From Pyrobaculum sp. 3827-6 (GTDB taxonomy: Archaea > Thermoproteota > Thermoprotei > Thermoproteales > Thermoproteaceae): a stretch of 64,000 bases of DNA. A program made the position numbers and the translations under genes. Where the stretch lies: positions 744,001-808,000 of the forward strand of contig NZ_JAOTQN010000001.1 of NCBI RefSeq assembly GCF_025641885.1, read 5' to 3'. This document shows positions 1 through 8,816 of this stretch, one piece after another. A model generated the notes under the pieces. The model saw nothing but the letters and a program-made list of their open reading frames with translations, was not told where the DNA came from and ran no database searches. Each line of letters begins with the position of its first letter. Within the stretch, counting starts at the first letter, position 1.

Positions 1-43
1 GAAGACTTCCACAACTGTTAAAATTCTCGGCTTATTTACCTTT

Positions 44-883
44 ATGGTTAAGCTAACCACCCCGCCGAAGAGCCCCAAGGAACTTGGATTTGACGAATTC
101 CCCACCATCGGCATAATCGGCGGGAGCGGCTTGTACGACCCCGGCATTTTTGAAAACGCTGTGGAGGTGCAGATACACACCCCCTACGGCCTCCCCTCAG
201 ACAACGTCGTCGTGGGCCGCGTATCGGGGCGCGTCGTGGCGTTTCTCCCGAGACACGGCAGGGGGCATAAATACCCGCCTCATAAGATACCGTACAGGGC
301 AAACATATATGCGCTACACGCCCTGGGCGTTAAGTCGATCATCGCCGTCAGCGCAGTAGGCTCGCTGAGGCCGGACTACGCCCCCGGCGACTTCGTAGTG
401 CCGGACCAGTTCGTGGACATGACTAAGGGGAGGGAGTACACCTTCTACGACGGGCCTAGGACTTGCCACGTGCAGATAGGGCTGGAGCCCTTTACGCAAG
501 AAATTAGACAGGTACTGATAGAGACGGCGCGTAAGTACAACAAGACGCACGACGGGGGGTGCTACGTCTGTATAGAGGGGCCTAGGTTCAGTACAAAAGC
601 CGAGTCGAGGATTTGGAGAGAGGTGTTTGGCTGCGACATCATTGGCATGACGCTGGTGCCTGAGATTAACCTAGCCCGCGAGCTTGGGATGTGCTACGGC
701 TTAATCGCCCTAGTCACCGACTACGACATATGGGTGCCGCACCAGCCGGTGACCGCAGAGGCTGTGGAGAAGATGATGATAGAGAAGCTCGGCATCATTA
801 AGAAAGTGGTTGCAGAGGCTGTTCCAAAGCTACCCGCCGAGATGCCTAAATGCGGCGAGGTGCTGAAATACGCCTGTGTCTAA
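44..883 (+). CDS. mtnP: S-methyl-5'-thioadenosine phosphorylase
   Basis: A purine nucleoside phosphorylase-family enzyme of 279 residues that splits methylthioadenosine into adenine and methylthioribose-1-phosphate, recycling the by-product of polyamine synthesis. Visible motifs are the phosphate loop [10 protein letters not shown] near residue 23, [18 protein letters not shown] near 69, and [14 protein letters not shown] near 175. The C-terminus is cysteine-bearing ([10 protein letters not shown]), and disulfides are known to stabilise hyperthermophilic MTAPs. An AT-rich promoter-like stretch at 17-36 precedes the ATG. The substrate call (MTA rather than another purine nucleoside) follows from family resemblance. 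The gene lies just upstream of the aIF5A gene, whose hypusine comes from spermidine, so a metabolic link is possible. Confidence 0.92.
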   Translation: MVKLTTPPKSPKELGFDEFPTIGIIGGSGLYDPGIFENAVEVQIHTPYGLPSDNVVVGRVSGRVVAFLPRHGRGHKYPPHKIPYRANIYALHALGVKSIIAVSAVGSLRPDYAPGDFVVPDQFVDMTKGREYTFYDGPRTCHVQIGLEPFTQEIRQVLIETARKYNKTHDGGCYVCIEGPRFSTKAESRIWREVFGCDIIGMTLVPEINLARELGMCYGLIALVTDYDIWVPHQPVTAEAVEKMMIEKLGIIKKVVAEAVPKLPAEMPKCGEVLKYACV

Positions 884-913
884 AATTTATATATCTCAGC
901 CTTAGAGTGCCCT

Positions 914-1312
914 ATGTCGACTAAATACGTCGAGGCGGGCGAGCTTAAAGAGGGGTCCTACGTCGTCATCGACGGCGAGCCTTGCCGCGTCGTGGAGATC
1001 GAGAAGTCGAAGACCGGGAAGCACGGTAGCGCCAAGGCGCGTATAGTGGCTGTGGGGGTGTTCGACGGGGGGAAGAGGGCCTTGAGCCTTCCCGTTGATG
1101 CACAGGTGGAAGTCCCCATCATCGAAAAATTCACCGCACAGGTCTTATCGATGTCCGGCGACGTAATTCAGCTGATGGATATGCGCGACTACAAGACCAT
1201 CGAAGTACCTATGAAGTACGTCGAGGAGGAGGCTAAGGGGAGGCTCGCCCCCGGCGCGGAGGTAGAGGTCTGGCAGATACTGGATCGCTACAAGATAACT
1301 AGAGTTAAGTAG
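914..1312 (+). CDS. Translation factor aIF5A
   Basis: Archaeal homologue of eIF5A (132 residues), which binds the ribosome and promotes peptide-bond formation at stalling sequences. The hypusine loop reads [10 protein letters not shown], placing the modified lysine at residue 36. An N-terminal SH3-like domain is followed by an OB-fold ending [13 protein letters not shown], the normal full length. A TATA-like stretch (AAATTTATATA, about 883-894) lies 20-30 bases before the ATG, which fits a short or absent leader. The T-rich run just after the stop may help termination before the convergent DUF655 gene. Confidence 0.96.
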   Translation: MSTKYVEAGELKEGSYVVIDGEPCRVVEIEKSKTGKHGSAKARIVAVGVFDGGKRALSLPVDAQVEVPIIEKFTAQVLSMSGDVIQLMDMRDYKTIEVPMKYVEEEAKGRLAPGAEVEVWQILDRYKITRVK

Positions 1313-1315
1313 TTT

Positions 1316-1909
1316 TTACTGCTCGGCGTGTTGTTGCGGTGGGGGCAGGGCAAAGAGGTAGTAGCTATCCTCACCAGCTATTTCTCTCAATATCCTCTCG
1401 GTGATGAGCTCCACTATGTCAATCCCGGCTCTCTGCCTCACGTCTTCGTAAGACGTGAATGGGCGCTTCTTCCGCTCCTCTAGTATCTCCTGGACCTTCT
1501 TCTTTCCTATGCCTTTCAACAGCTCTAGGCTGTGAAGTTTGAGTGTTATTGGACCCGCCTCGTTTAGCCACTTCACAAATCTGCTTTCCTGTTGTTCCAC
1601 TATTTTCCTCACCACGGCGTTGAGGTTCTCCCGGCCCTGCGGCTGGAGGTCGTCGTACCTAATCCTCCTAACAATTTTATCTACTTTGTCTCTCTGGCCC
1701 TGCCCCACGTACACCCTCTCGCCTATCTCAACCACGACCCCCTTCTTAAGCGTCACTTCTAACAACGTGAAGTGATCCTCGCCGACGAGGTGGGCGTAGG
1801 ATACGTCGTGTGGAAACTCTCTCCTAATTTTAGGAGGTAGTTTATACACCGCCACCTCCGGCGGCAGTATGTCAACTACATATGCGTACTCTTCTCTCCG
1901 GCCTCTCAT
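1316..1909 (-). CDS. DUF655 family RNA/DNA-binding protein
   Basis: A 197-residue protein of the archaeal DUF655 family. The first 120 residues look like an OB/S1-like beta domain (GERVYVGQGQRDKVDKIVRRI). The C-terminal part has helix-hairpin-helix motifs (LELLKGIGKKKVQEILEERK, then a second in DVRQRAGIDIVELI) typical of nucleic-acid binding. The precise function is unknown. It overlaps the end of rpoF by four bases and is co-transcribed with it, a conserved archaeal pairing suggesting a role around transcription or RNA metabolism. Confidence 0.85.
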   Translation of the reverse strand: MRGRREEYAYVVDILPPEVAVYKLPPKIRREFPHDVSYAHLVGEDHFTLLEVTLKKGVVVEIGERVYVGQGQRDKVDKIVRRIRYDDLQPQGRENLNAVVRKIVEQQESRFVKWLNEAGPITLKLHSLELLKGIGKKKVQEILEERKKRPFTSYEDVRQRAGIDIVELITERILREIAGEDSYYLFALPPPQQHAEQ

Positions 1910-2241
1910 TGCCCAGTTAGTAACTTGAAGATTTCTCTCAACTCGCTGTCTGAGTACTCCCTCCTCTCGAGGTGCGTCAACACGGTTCTCAGCTCCTCTA
2001 CGCTGTCTATCGAGAGGTTTACCAGCTGTATCGCGGTGATTCTGGCGAATCCGAACTTCTCTACTAACTGCTTCACCAAGCTTTCCGCGTTCTCCCGCGT
2101 CCTCTTTGTCACTTTTTCTAGGTAGTCAAGCGTCTTTCTCTGCTCCTCCGACAGCTGAGTTGTGGCGGCTACCTCCCTCAGTATGGCGAGGGCGCTGGCA
2201 TGCGGCACCTCTTCAGACCTGCGGATTTTTTTAACGCTCAC
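1906..2241 (-). CDS. rpoF: RNA polymerase subunit F (Rpb4-like)
   Basis: A 111-residue HRDC-like protein matching archaeal RpoF, which pairs with RpoE to form the polymerase stalk. The ending RREYSDSELREIFKLL and the helical body LSEEQRKTLDYLEKVTKR are typical. Translation appears to start at a GTG whose first base is 2241. A TATA-like box lies about 26 bases upstream on the minus strand (TTATAAAG near 2262-2270), consistent with a leaderless transcript. It is the first gene of a two-gene operon with the DUF655 gene and is divergent from L21e. Confidence 0.85.
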   Translation of the reverse strand: MSVKKIRRSEEVPHASALAILREVAATTQLSEEQRKTLDYLEKVTKRTRENAESLVKQLVEKFGFARITAIQLVNLSIDSVEELRTVLTHLERREYSDSELREIFKLLTGQ

Positions 2242-2324
2242 TGTCTAATGTGTGCACCACTTTATAACTTATACGCCCCTTACCACGGTGTTAAAGTTTA
2301 ATAACCGGTGGCTATCCCGGGGAC

Positions 2325-2627
2325 ATGGTTAAGAGGACACACGGCTATCGCTACAAATCTAGGAAACTACTTAGAAAAAAGCCTAGAGAGAGGGGGGCCC
2401 CCGGCCTTTCGAGACTGTTGTACGAGTACAAGCCAGGGGACCAAGTTGTTATAGATATAGATCCCACCTACATATCCAACGCCCCCCACAGACGCTACCA
2501 GGGCAAGGTCGGCGTAGTCGTCGGCGTCAGGGGCAGGGCGTATGTAATTGAGACCTATCTAGGGGACAAGAAGAAGGTTATTATAACGACGCCGGAGCAC
2601 CTAAGGCCGTATCAGGGGGGTAGCTGA
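2325..2627 (+). CDS. rpl21e: 50S ribosomal protein L21e
   Basis: Archaeal/eukaryotic ribosomal protein L21e, 100 residues, full length. It has the basic N-terminus MVKRTHGYRYKSRKLLRKK and the SH3-like core around GKVGVVVGVRGRAYVIET. A TATA-like box GTTTAATAACC lies at about 2296-2306. The 3' end overlaps the convergent GPN GTPase gene by 16 bases. Confidence 0.96.
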   Translation: MVKRTHGYRYKSRKLLRKKPRERGAPGLSRLLYEYKPGDQVVIDIDPTYISNAPHRRYQGKVGVVVGVRGRAYVIETYLGDKKKVIITTPEHLRPYQGGS

Positions 2628-3361
2628 GCGTCCTCTCCACCTGTGTAGTGTATCTGTAACTGGTAGTAGAGCTTGTCTAGGCCATCCCCTGTTTTAGCCG
2701 AGACGAATATCGGCTCCACGAAGCCGCCCATGTTGGCGACAGATCTCAGAATCTCCTTCTCGTAGCTAGGCAGATCTATAGACTCTAGCAGAGTCTCGGG
2801 ATCCTCAGACCAGTTGGTGATGTTGACAACCGCCTCCTCCGTGAGGAGATCTGCCTTATTCACAGCCAGAATCTGCGGCTTCTTGAACCTTATCCGGCTT
2901 GAGAGCGCCAGCAACATGGTGGTGGCGAAGCCGTCGATAGTCTGTATATACACGGCGTCTGCCACATACACCACTAGAGAATGCGTATCTGAAAGCTTCT
3001 GTACCAAGTAGGCGCCGCTTTGTCTAAAGGCGAAGAGCTCCATTTGGCCGGGGGTATCTATTAGGTATATCGGAGCCCCAACTACCTCCATCTCCTCTTT
3101 TATCCTCTCCGCCTCGGTCACCACCATGTCGACAGCCGCTATTATAGAGGCGTTGGGCCCCAGCTTGTACTGCTTCATTACCTTCCTCGCGCTTACCCTA
3201 TCTCTAATATCTATGTCGGGGACGTAGGGCAGGTACTCCGCCGCCGGATCTAGGTTCACAACCCCCACATCAAATCCCTGTTCCTCCATCCATGTAGATA
3301 GGGCCGCTACTAGGGTGGACTTCCCCGACCCCGCCGTCCCGATGAAAAATACCGTGTACAT
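2612..3361 (-). CDS. GPN-loop GTPase
   Basis: A 249-residue archaeal GPN-loop GTPase, the family that in eukaryotes assists RNA polymerase II assembly. Visible elements are the P-loop GTAGSGKST near residue 8, the GPN tripeptide in LGPNASI near 70, and the G4 motif NKADLL. I place the start at the ATG beginning at 3361, which overlaps the stop of the SRP19 gene as TGATG. A TTG one codon upstream is possible but unlikely. It ends an operon S8e-SRP19-GPN. Confidence 0.9.
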   Translation of the reverse strand: MYTVFFIGTAGSGKSTLVAALSTWMEEQGFDVGVVNLDPAAEYLPYVPDIDIRDRVSARKVMKQYKLGPNASIIAAVDMVVTEAERIKEEMEVVGAPIYLIDTPGQMELFAFRQSGAYLVQKLSDTHSLVVYVADAVYIQTIDGFATTMLLALSSRIRFKKPQILAVNKADLLTEEAVVNITNWSEDPETLLESIDLPSYEKEILRSVANMGGFVEPIFVSAKTGDGLDKLYYQLQIHYTGGEDAQLPP

Positions 3362-3651
3362 CAACTACGTGCCTCTCTAATCACGGCGGCGACCTTGGCG
3401 GCTAAGACATGTATCTTCTCGCTACTCTCAACCACCACGTAGCCCTGTAGCCTCTCTTCGTACCACAGGGGGGGATATCTCTTTCCTGGATAAACCTGGA
3501 ATTTGTAGCCAAGCTTCTCAAGGGCCTGGGCCACCTCTTGCAACGTTGGCCTATTCACAGCTAGGCTTTTAGGTAGTAGCCTCCCCTTGGAGCGGGGGGT
3601 GGCTGAGTCTAGGTATGCGAGCCAGAGGATTCTTCCGCCTTTTTTCTTCAT
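3361..3651 (-). CDS. srp19: Signal recognition particle 19 kDa protein
   Basis: SRP19, 96 residues, binds the tips of helices 6 and 8 of SRP RNA and prepares it for SRP54. Conserved features are the N-terminal [20 protein letters not shown] and the mid-segment [16 protein letters not shown]. It overlaps the S8e gene upstream by four bases and the GPN gene downstream. No SRP RNA gene was recognised in this window. Confidence 0.93.
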   Translation of the reverse strand: MKKKGGRILWLAYLDSATPRSKGRLLPKSLAVNRPTLQEVAQALEKLGYKFQVYPGKRYPPLWYEERLQGYVVVESSEKIHVLAAKVAAVIREARS

Positions 3652-4043
3652 TCTACAAGCACTGCGTTTACGACGCCGTCTTGGCCGGGGCGGGAGGTGA
3701 CCACCGCCCTGCCCACCTCCGTCTGGATAACCGCGCCCTTAACTATGTAGTTACGTCGTGCAAAATCCGGATTTGCCGGAGTTGAGACGATGGACACAAT
3801 TTTAGCTTTTACACTCCGCCTCTCCTTAGGCAGATAGACGTTGGCGTACCTCACCTCTCTCAGCCTCACCTTGAGATTGCCGCCTCTCACCCTCTCCACC
3901 ACTCTTACGTCGGCCTCGCCGAGTTTTGGAATCTGAGGCGGGCCGCCGCCTAGGGCCTTTTTCTTAGTTTTTCTAACTTTTCTCTTCTTGCCGCCAGAGG
4001 GCTTTTTCAGATCTCCTCCTTTGTAATAGGCGCCTAGTTTCAC
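3648..4043 (-). CDS. rps8e: 30S ribosomal protein S8e
   Basis: Ribosomal protein S8e of 131 residues. The basic N-terminus ([20 protein letters not shown]) and the ending [14 protein letters not shown]...[14 protein letters not shown] are diagnostic. It is the first gene of the minus-strand operon S8e-SRP19-GPN. A TATA-like AATTTAAATACC is visible in the inverse sense around 4065-4075. Confidence 0.94.
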   Translation of the reverse strand: MKLGAYYKGGDLKKPSGGKKRKVRKTKKKALGGGPPQIPKLGEADVRVVERVRGGNLKVRLREVRYANVYLPKERRSVKAKIVSIVSTPANPDFARRNYIVKGAVIQTEVGRAVVTSRPGQDGVVNAVLVE

Positions 4044-4152
4044 GGCTTTTGTTAACGTTGGGGTATTTAAATTCTAGCCCACATGTGCCGTTAGGTAATA
4101 TTCCAGTATTGGAGGGGCGAACCTTATTAAATAGGGGTCAACAATTGCTTTA

Positions 4153-4401
4153 ATGAGGCGTATTGGTCATGCTCTTCACTACTCCCGTCTGGGGAACCTC
4201 GTGGTGAAACTCTCGGAGGTTCCCCCCCTCTACGTAAACATATACACATACACGATGAAAAAAGTCGGCGTCTTGTACGACGTTATTGGAAATGTGAAAA
4301 ATCCCTATGGTTTAGTGAAGCCGGCGACACGCGACGACTCGGTAGTAGGTCAAGCTCTCTACGTGAGGCCGCAAGATATTGAGAAGAGGCGGAGGAAATG
4401 A
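4153..4401 (+). CDS. gar1: H/ACA RNP protein Gar1
   Basis: An 82-residue Gar1-like protein, the H/ACA ribonucleoprotein component that helps Cbf5 release and position substrate during RNA pseudouridylation. The beta-barrel signature KKVGVLYDVIGNVKNPYGLVK is present (family core). The TATA-like TTATTAAATAGG at about 4126-4137 places the ATG as a leaderless start. The stop overlaps the ATG of the TFB gene (ATGA), a linkage common in archaea. Confidence 0.85.
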   Translation: MRRIGHALHYSRLGNLVVKLSEVPPLYVNIYTYTMKKVGVLYDVIGNVKNPYGLVKPATRDDSVVGQALYVRPQDIEKRRRK

Positions 4402-5294
4402 CGCGGAGGTTAATATTCGAAGTGGAGGAGTATAGTTGCCCAGTATGTGGCTCTGTTAACGAGGTAGTTGTAGACTACGAGCGGGGTCAGGTTATCTGTA
4501 AGAACTGCGGCACAGTATTGAGAGACGGCATAGCTGATCTAGGACCCGAGTGGAGGAAGCCAGAGTCGTCAAGAGCGTATTCAGGCCCCATGGGCTCCTC
4601 CATCGGCGATATTGAGTACGGCAACGTCAAAGTTATTGACAAAATCAAGGCTATTAGCTTGAAGAAGTTTTCACGCCCCATCTCCACGCCTCTAGAAAGA
4701 GTTGAGGCGGATATAAGGGAATTCCTGGAATCAGCCAGAGAAAAGCTGGGGATTCCTAGGAATATAATAGAGGATTCTGTAATGCTGTACAAAAAGCTCT
4801 ACGAGGCCGGGTATAGAGCCCCCAGGCTGGAGAGCTATGCAGCTACTCTGTACTTTTCTTTAAAGAGACACGGCGTCGCCGCAATTACCTTAAAGAAAGT
4901 CATAGAGGGGCTCGGCGTTGACCGCTCTAGCTTCGTATCGGCATATATGGAATTGATGAACATAGCGAGTAAACTCGGCATCAAGCCCCCGCGGGTAGAT
5001 CCCAAGATCTACATCCCCAAGATCGTCTCGGCGCTGGGGATCGGCGACGAGAAGTCCGCGGAGGTGCAACGCATAGCTGTGGATATTCTCCGCTACATAA
5101 TATCCATCCCCCGCGTTAGAAACGGCAGGAAGCCCCAGGTCCTAGCCGCAGCGGCTGTCTACTATGCTTGTTACATAGCTGGCGTCGAGGTTACGCAGAA
5201 GGAGGTTGCAAAGGCCGCGGACTCCACAGAGGGGCCTGTGAGGGAGTTGTTAAAAGACCTCTCCGATGTTTTATTCGTCGAGGTGTCTGTGTAG
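4398..5294 (+). CDS. tfb: Transcription initiation factor B (TFB)
   Basis: Archaeal TFIIB homologue of 298 residues that recruits RNA polymerase to TBP-bound promoters. The N-terminal zinc ribbon uses CPVC near residue 14 and CKNC near 34. The B-linker/reader region follows, then two cyclin folds (about 105-195 and 200-295). The gene is translationally coupled to gar1 and followed by a TFE-beta-like gene, so two basal transcription factors are adjacent. Archaea often carry several TFBs, so whether this one is the housekeeping copy cannot be told from the window. Confidence 0.94.
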   Translation: MTRRLIFEVEEYSCPVCGSVNEVVVDYERGQVICKNCGTVLRDGIADLGPEWRKPESSRAYSGPMGSSIGDIEYGNVKVIDKIKAISLKKFSRPISTPLERVEADIREFLESAREKLGIPRNIIEDSVMLYKKLYEAGYRAPRLESYAATLYFSLKRHGVAAITLKKVIEGLGVDRSSFVSAYMELMNIASKLGIKPPRVDPKIYIPKIVSALGIGDEKSAEVQRIAVDILRYIISIPRVRNGRKPQVLAAAAVYYACYIAGVEVTQKEVAKAADSTEGPVRELLKDLSDVLFVEVSV

Positions 5295-5324
5295 TAATTT
5301 ATAAACTGGCCCCGGTGTCACTAC

Positions 5325-5765
5325 GTGGCTACGCAGGAATATAACGAGGAATCTGACGTACTCACAGAGGTGGAGATCCAGATCTTGCAGGGCCTGGAGA
5401 GGCTTGGGGGTAGTTACCAACAGCGAAATCTCTGGAAGTACATCGGCATAGACAGCAAGACAGGTCTTCCAATCCTCGCCAGGCTTGAGAAGAGGGGCTT
5501 AATAGTAAGGGAGAGAGTTGGGGGGAACAAGAGGGGTATGTACGTGATTAGGCTGACGGACAGGGCGTATAAGCTCCTTAGTAAAATTCACGAAGAGGCT
5601 GTCGAGCATCTTGTCATAAGTGTAGAGACCCTCCCAGAGGAGTATAGGCTACTCCTCTCCATCCCGTGTACGTACTGCCCCTATTCCGATAGATGCGGCG
5701 TCAGCTTCATAGCGCCTCAAAGTTGTGAGTTGCTGGCGAGGTGGTTTTACCGACTTAAGCCATGA
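5325..5765 (+). CDS. RPC34/TFE-beta-like transcription factor with a probable Fe-S site
   Basis: A 146-residue protein with a winged-helix N-terminal half (EVEIQILQGLERLGG... ARLEKRGLIVRERVGG). The C-terminal segment CTYCPYSDRCGVSF...SC near residues 111-131 supplies four cysteines. This layout matches the crenarchaeal homologues of RNA polymerase III subunit RPC34/39, identified as TFE-beta, which carry an Fe-S cluster and pair with TFE-alpha to help open promoters. It starts at GTG 5325, about 25 bases after a TATA-like AATTTATAAAC. Its position next to TFB supports the role. Biochemical identity is inferred. Confidence 0.75.
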   Translation: MATQEYNEESDVLTEVEIQILQGLERLGGSYQQRNLWKYIGIDSKTGLPILARLEKRGLIVRERVGGNKRGMYVIRLTDRAYKLLSKIHEEAVEHLVISVETLPEEYRLLLSIPCTYCPYSDRCGVSFIAPQSCELLARWFYRLKP

Positions 5766-6325
5766 GCCTCGTCAGATCCTTCGTGGCTGTGGACATCGAG
5801 GCGCAGGACGTAGTTAGGAGAATTGAAGAGGTGCAGAGAGAGGTTTTGAAGCTCGGGCTAGACATAAAGCTCGTAGAGCGGGAAAATTTACATCTGACTC
5901 TCCGCTTCCTCGGCGAGATTCCACAGAGCAACGTAGACGCCGCGATCCGCGCCTTGGCGCAGTTGAGGTTTAGCAAATTCCAGATTAAGCTGGCCGACGT
6001 GGGCGTCTTTCCAGATCTTTCAAGACCGCGGGTGCTGTGGATCGGCGTCTCGCAAGGGGTTGAGAAGCTTACAGAGCTCGCGGATGCGGTGCGGAAGGCT
6101 GTTGATAGATATGCCGAACACCGCGAGGATAGGGAGTTCACCCCCCATTTGACGATAGGGCGTGTGAAGAGCGGGCGCAATATCGACAAGCTGAGGGAGT
6201 TGCTGGGGCGCTACCGGGGTGTTGAGTTTGGAGTAGTCACTGTAGACAAGGTCAAGTTGAAGAAGTCCACGCTTACGCCGAGAGGTCCTATTTATAGTGA
6301 CTTATTTGTGTTAACACTTACGTGA
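5762..6325 (+). CDS. thpR: RNA 2',3'-cyclic phosphodiesterase (ThpR, 2'-5' RNA ligase family)
   Basis: A 2H phosphoesterase of 187 residues. The two catalytic signatures are HLTLRFLG near residue 46 and HLTIGRVK near 130. The family opens 2',3'-cyclic phosphates and can ligate tRNA halves in vitro. It overlaps the upstream gene by ATGA and its stop overlaps the GTG start of the CCA-adding enzyme. In archaea this pair often co-occurs, linking it to tRNA end or intron metabolism. Confidence 0.92.
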   Translation: MSLVRSFVAVDIEAQDVVRRIEEVQREVLKLGLDIKLVERENLHLTLRFLGEIPQSNVDAAIRALAQLRFSKFQIKLADVGVFPDLSRPRVLWIGVSQGVEKLTELADAVRKAVDRYAEHREDREFTPHLTIGRVKSGRNIDKLRELLGRYRGVEFGVVTVDKVKLKKSTLTPRGPIYSDLFVLTLT

Positions 6326-7581
6326 GTAGCTTAGAGGAGGTCCTCCTAGAGGCTTATAAACTGGTGACGCCAGCACCTGCGGAGGAGGCAAAGATTAGAG
6401 AAGTTTCTCAACATGTTAGGTCTCTGGTGTCCCGGCTCGTGGAGGAGGGGGGCATAGACGCCGAGGTAGATGTCTACGGGTCAAGCGCCCGCGGGACGTG
6501 GCTACCTGGCCAACGCGATATAGACATCTTTGTGGTTCTTAGAGATAGGTCGGTTAAGCCGGAGGCCGTGGTTCAAATCCTTACTAAACGCTTCACGGAG
6601 CTGGGGCTTAGGTGGACGCTACGCTATGCGCAACATCCATACGTCTCGCTCCAGGTGGAGAGCTACGAGGTTGACGTGGTTCCGTGTTATAAAATACAGC
6701 CGGGGGAGAGGCCCATAACCGCCGCCGACAGATCCCCACTACACCACAGATTTCTAGTGGAGAAACTAGACAAGCCACGTGTCTTAGATGTGAGGTTGCT
6801 GAAGCTTTTTCTAAAAACGATTGGGATATACGGGGCCGAGATAAGGTCGGAGGGGTTCTCGGGATATTTAACAGAACTACTCATAGCGTACTACGGCTCC
6901 TTTGTAGAGACCTTAAAAGCGGCGTCTCGCTGGAGGCCATACCGCACATACATAGCATTTACCGACACTAATACAAAATTCAAGGCCCCTCTCGTCGTGG
7001 TAGATCCCGTGGATCCGTATCGAAATGCCGCGGCGGCTGTGTCACTGACCTCAATGTCTATATTCATCCTGGCGGCTAGGCGGTTTCTCAAAAAGCCTTC
7101 GCTCAGCTATTTCCGTGCCACACGTGGAGAGTTAGTGAGCCAGTTGGAGACTGTTGAGGTGGTGTTTCCATACCCCGACGAGCCTCCTGACATTGTATGG
7201 GGCAGGTACAAGAGGCTGGGGCGGGGCCTCTATAAGTGGCTTAGGGAGTGCGGGTTTAGAATACTCCGCTGGGGTGTTGAGAGCGACGAGGCTTCGTACG
7301 TCTCGTTGGTGTATGTAGTCGAGAATGTGAGGCTTACCCCCTATGTACTGCACAGGGGGCCTCCTGTATACGACGAGGCTGTAGACGCGTTTATTGAAAA
7401 GTATGTAGGTGAGGAGGTGGTGGGGCCCTTTGTGCAGGGTTCGAGAGTTTATGTAATTAAGAAAAGGCGCTATGTAGATATTTCGGAATGTATTTCCAAG
7501 AAGTTGGGCGTGGGTAGGTACGACATTAGGATAAACACATATAGCGGCGACTTAGTGAGAAAAAACCCGTGGATTACTTAA
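6322..7581 (+). CDS. cca: CCA-adding tRNA nucleotidyltransferase (archaeal class I)
   Basis: A 419-residue archaeal CCA-adding enzyme that builds or repairs the 3' CCA of tRNAs. The nucleotidyltransferase motif GSSARGTWLPGQRDIDIFV near residues 50-70 supplies the two catalytic aspartates, with a third in YEVDVVPCYK. The length is normal for archaeal class I. It starts at GTG 6322, coupled to thpR. One tRNA in this window encodes CCA (tRNA-Gly) and one does not (tRNA-Leu), so the enzyme is needed for at least part of the set. Confidence 0.95.
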   Translation: MSSLEEVLLEAYKLVTPAPAEEAKIREVSQHVRSLVSRLVEEGGIDAEVDVYGSSARGTWLPGQRDIDIFVVLRDRSVKPEAVVQILTKRFTELGLRWTLRYAQHPYVSLQVESYEVDVVPCYKIQPGERPITAADRSPLHHRFLVEKLDKPRVLDVRLLKLFLKTIGIYGAEIRSEGFSGYLTELLIAYYGSFVETLKAASRWRPYRTYIAFTDTNTKFKAPLVVVDPVDPYRNAAAAVSLTSMSIFILAARRFLKKPSLSYFRATRGELVSQLETVEVVFPYPDEPPDIVWGRYKRLGRGLYKWLRECGFRILRWGVESDEASYVSLVYVVENVRLTPYVLHRGPPVYDEAVDAFIEKYVGEEVVGPFVQGSRVYVIKKRRYVDISECISKKLGVGRYDIRINTYSGDLVRKNPWIT

Positions 7582-7618
7582 GCGATGACCTTATAAATCA
7601 CACCAGCACTACAAGTAC

Positions 7619-8038
7619 ATGGACGTATTTACTGTGAAGACGTATGAAGATGCTAGCCAATTCCTCTCAGAGCTGGACAAGCAGATAAAAGATCTTGAGA
7701 GTTTGGTCAAGGCTGTAGGAGACGAACTGGAGAGGCTAAGGCCGTCTCTTGAGCGTTATAGGAGACTCCAGGAATTGTTAAAGAAGTTCAGCAGTGAAGG
7801 CTCTGAGAGAAGCGCTCCTATTGAGATAACCGGATTGCAGTTGTATATCGATCCCAATCCTATGGTTAGGCACGAGATACTTGAGGAGTCGTATAGACAC
7901 ATGGTGGATCTTCTCAGCGTCTTAAAGAAGGTAAAGGAAGTGGCGCAGTCGGTGATACAGGAAGGTGGGCTAGAAACTCTTAGAGTTTCTGTGCAGTTCA
8001 AAAACGGGGTGCCGGTGAAGCTTATTGTAACAGGCTAA
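7619..8038 (+). CDS. Coiled-coil protein of unknown function
   Basis: A 139-residue acidic protein that I do not recognise. The first 65 residues form a long heptad-like helix (LSELDKQIKDLESLVKAVGDELERLRPSLE), a second helix runs from about 85 to 115, and the end is a short beta element VSVQFKNGVPVKLIV. There are no cysteines or catalytic motifs. A TATA-like CTTATAAAT lies at about 7590-7598, giving a leaderless ATG. The overall helix-beta-helix plan resembles a prefoldin-type chaperone only loosely. It overlaps the convergent DUF89 gene by 17 bases. Confidence 0.7.
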   Translation: MDVFTVKTYEDASQFLSELDKQIKDLESLVKAVGDELERLRPSLERYRRLQELLKKFSSEGSERSAPIEITGLQLYIDPNPMVRHEILEESYRHMVDLLSVLKKVKEVAQSVIQEGGLETLRVSVQFKNGVPVKLIVTG

Positions 8039-8816
8039 TCGCCTTTGCCTTCTCGCCGCTGATTATAATAGGGGCGTTTCTCTGGACGCCGAAGACTCTT
8101 GCTAAGACGTCGCATTTAGCTCTGAACAACAAAAGCGCAGGCGTCTGCCCCCACTCTAGATACGCCTCGAAATTGGCAATTCCCTTGGCAAGTAGAAAGC
8201 CATCTCTTATCCATCTCACAGGCGATATGTTTTCAGGCGTCGTGACCACTCTGTATGTCGAGAGATCTCTCTCCAATACATCTATTTCATATGGCTGGGA
8301 GCGGACTACGAATGTTGGCGTAATTCCATTTCTTTCAAGCGCCTCGGCCACCACCAGATCTATCTGCACCTCGCCAGAGTTGTCCAATACATAGTAGACG
8401 CTGTTAGGCAACGCCACGTACTCCTCGATTGCTGGCAGATCCCACACAGCCTCCTCTAATTTCTTCGGCCTATATCCCAAGACGCTTGTGTCGACTATGT
8501 TAGCCGCCGCCGCTATTCTCAAAGCCGTTGTTAAATCCCACGAGGCTTGCTCCAGCCTCAGCCTGACAGCCTCCGCCACTTTCTTGCCTATTGCGGCTAG
8601 TCTCGCCTTGTACTCCCTGTAGGGATCCTCATCGCCCACAAGCTTTGCCACGACTTGGAAGCTTTTGGAAAAAGCCTCGCTTCTGCTACTCAGCCGCAGT
8701 AACTGCGAGAGCTCGTTAAGTATCTCCGGCAGTTTGTCGGGTCTCCGTAGCCTAATTAAGTCCCCCGTCCTAGACGTGATTATGCAAAGCTTGCAGTTAG
8801 CCTCGTCTAGCCACAT
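8022..8816 (-). CDS. DUF89/ARMT1-like metal-dependent phosphatase
   Basis: A 264-residue member of the DUF89 family, described as metal-dependent phosphatases acting on small phosphorylated metabolites. Hallmarks are AANIVDTSVLGY near residue 110, YYVLDNSGEVQIDLVVAEAL near 145 (the DNSGE metal site), and FEAYLEWG near 218. It is the last gene of an operon with a phosphoglycerate dehydrogenase-like protein and a class V aminotransferase, overlapping the latter by 20 bases. That context suggests the substrate could be phosphoserine, which is an inference. Confidence 0.82.
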   Translation of the reverse strand: MWLDEANCKLCIITSRTGDLIRLRRPDKLPEILNELSQLLRLSSRSEAFSKSFQVVAKLVGDEDPYREYKARLAAIGKKVAEAVRLRLEQASWDLTTALRIAAAANIVDTSVLGYRPKKLEEAVWDLPAIEEYVALPNSVYYVLDNSGEVQIDLVVAEALERNGITPTFVVRSQPYEIDVLERDLSTYRVVTTPENISPVRWIRDGFLLAKGIANFEAYLEWGQTPALLLFRAKCDVLARVFGVQRNAPIIISGEKAKAISLLQ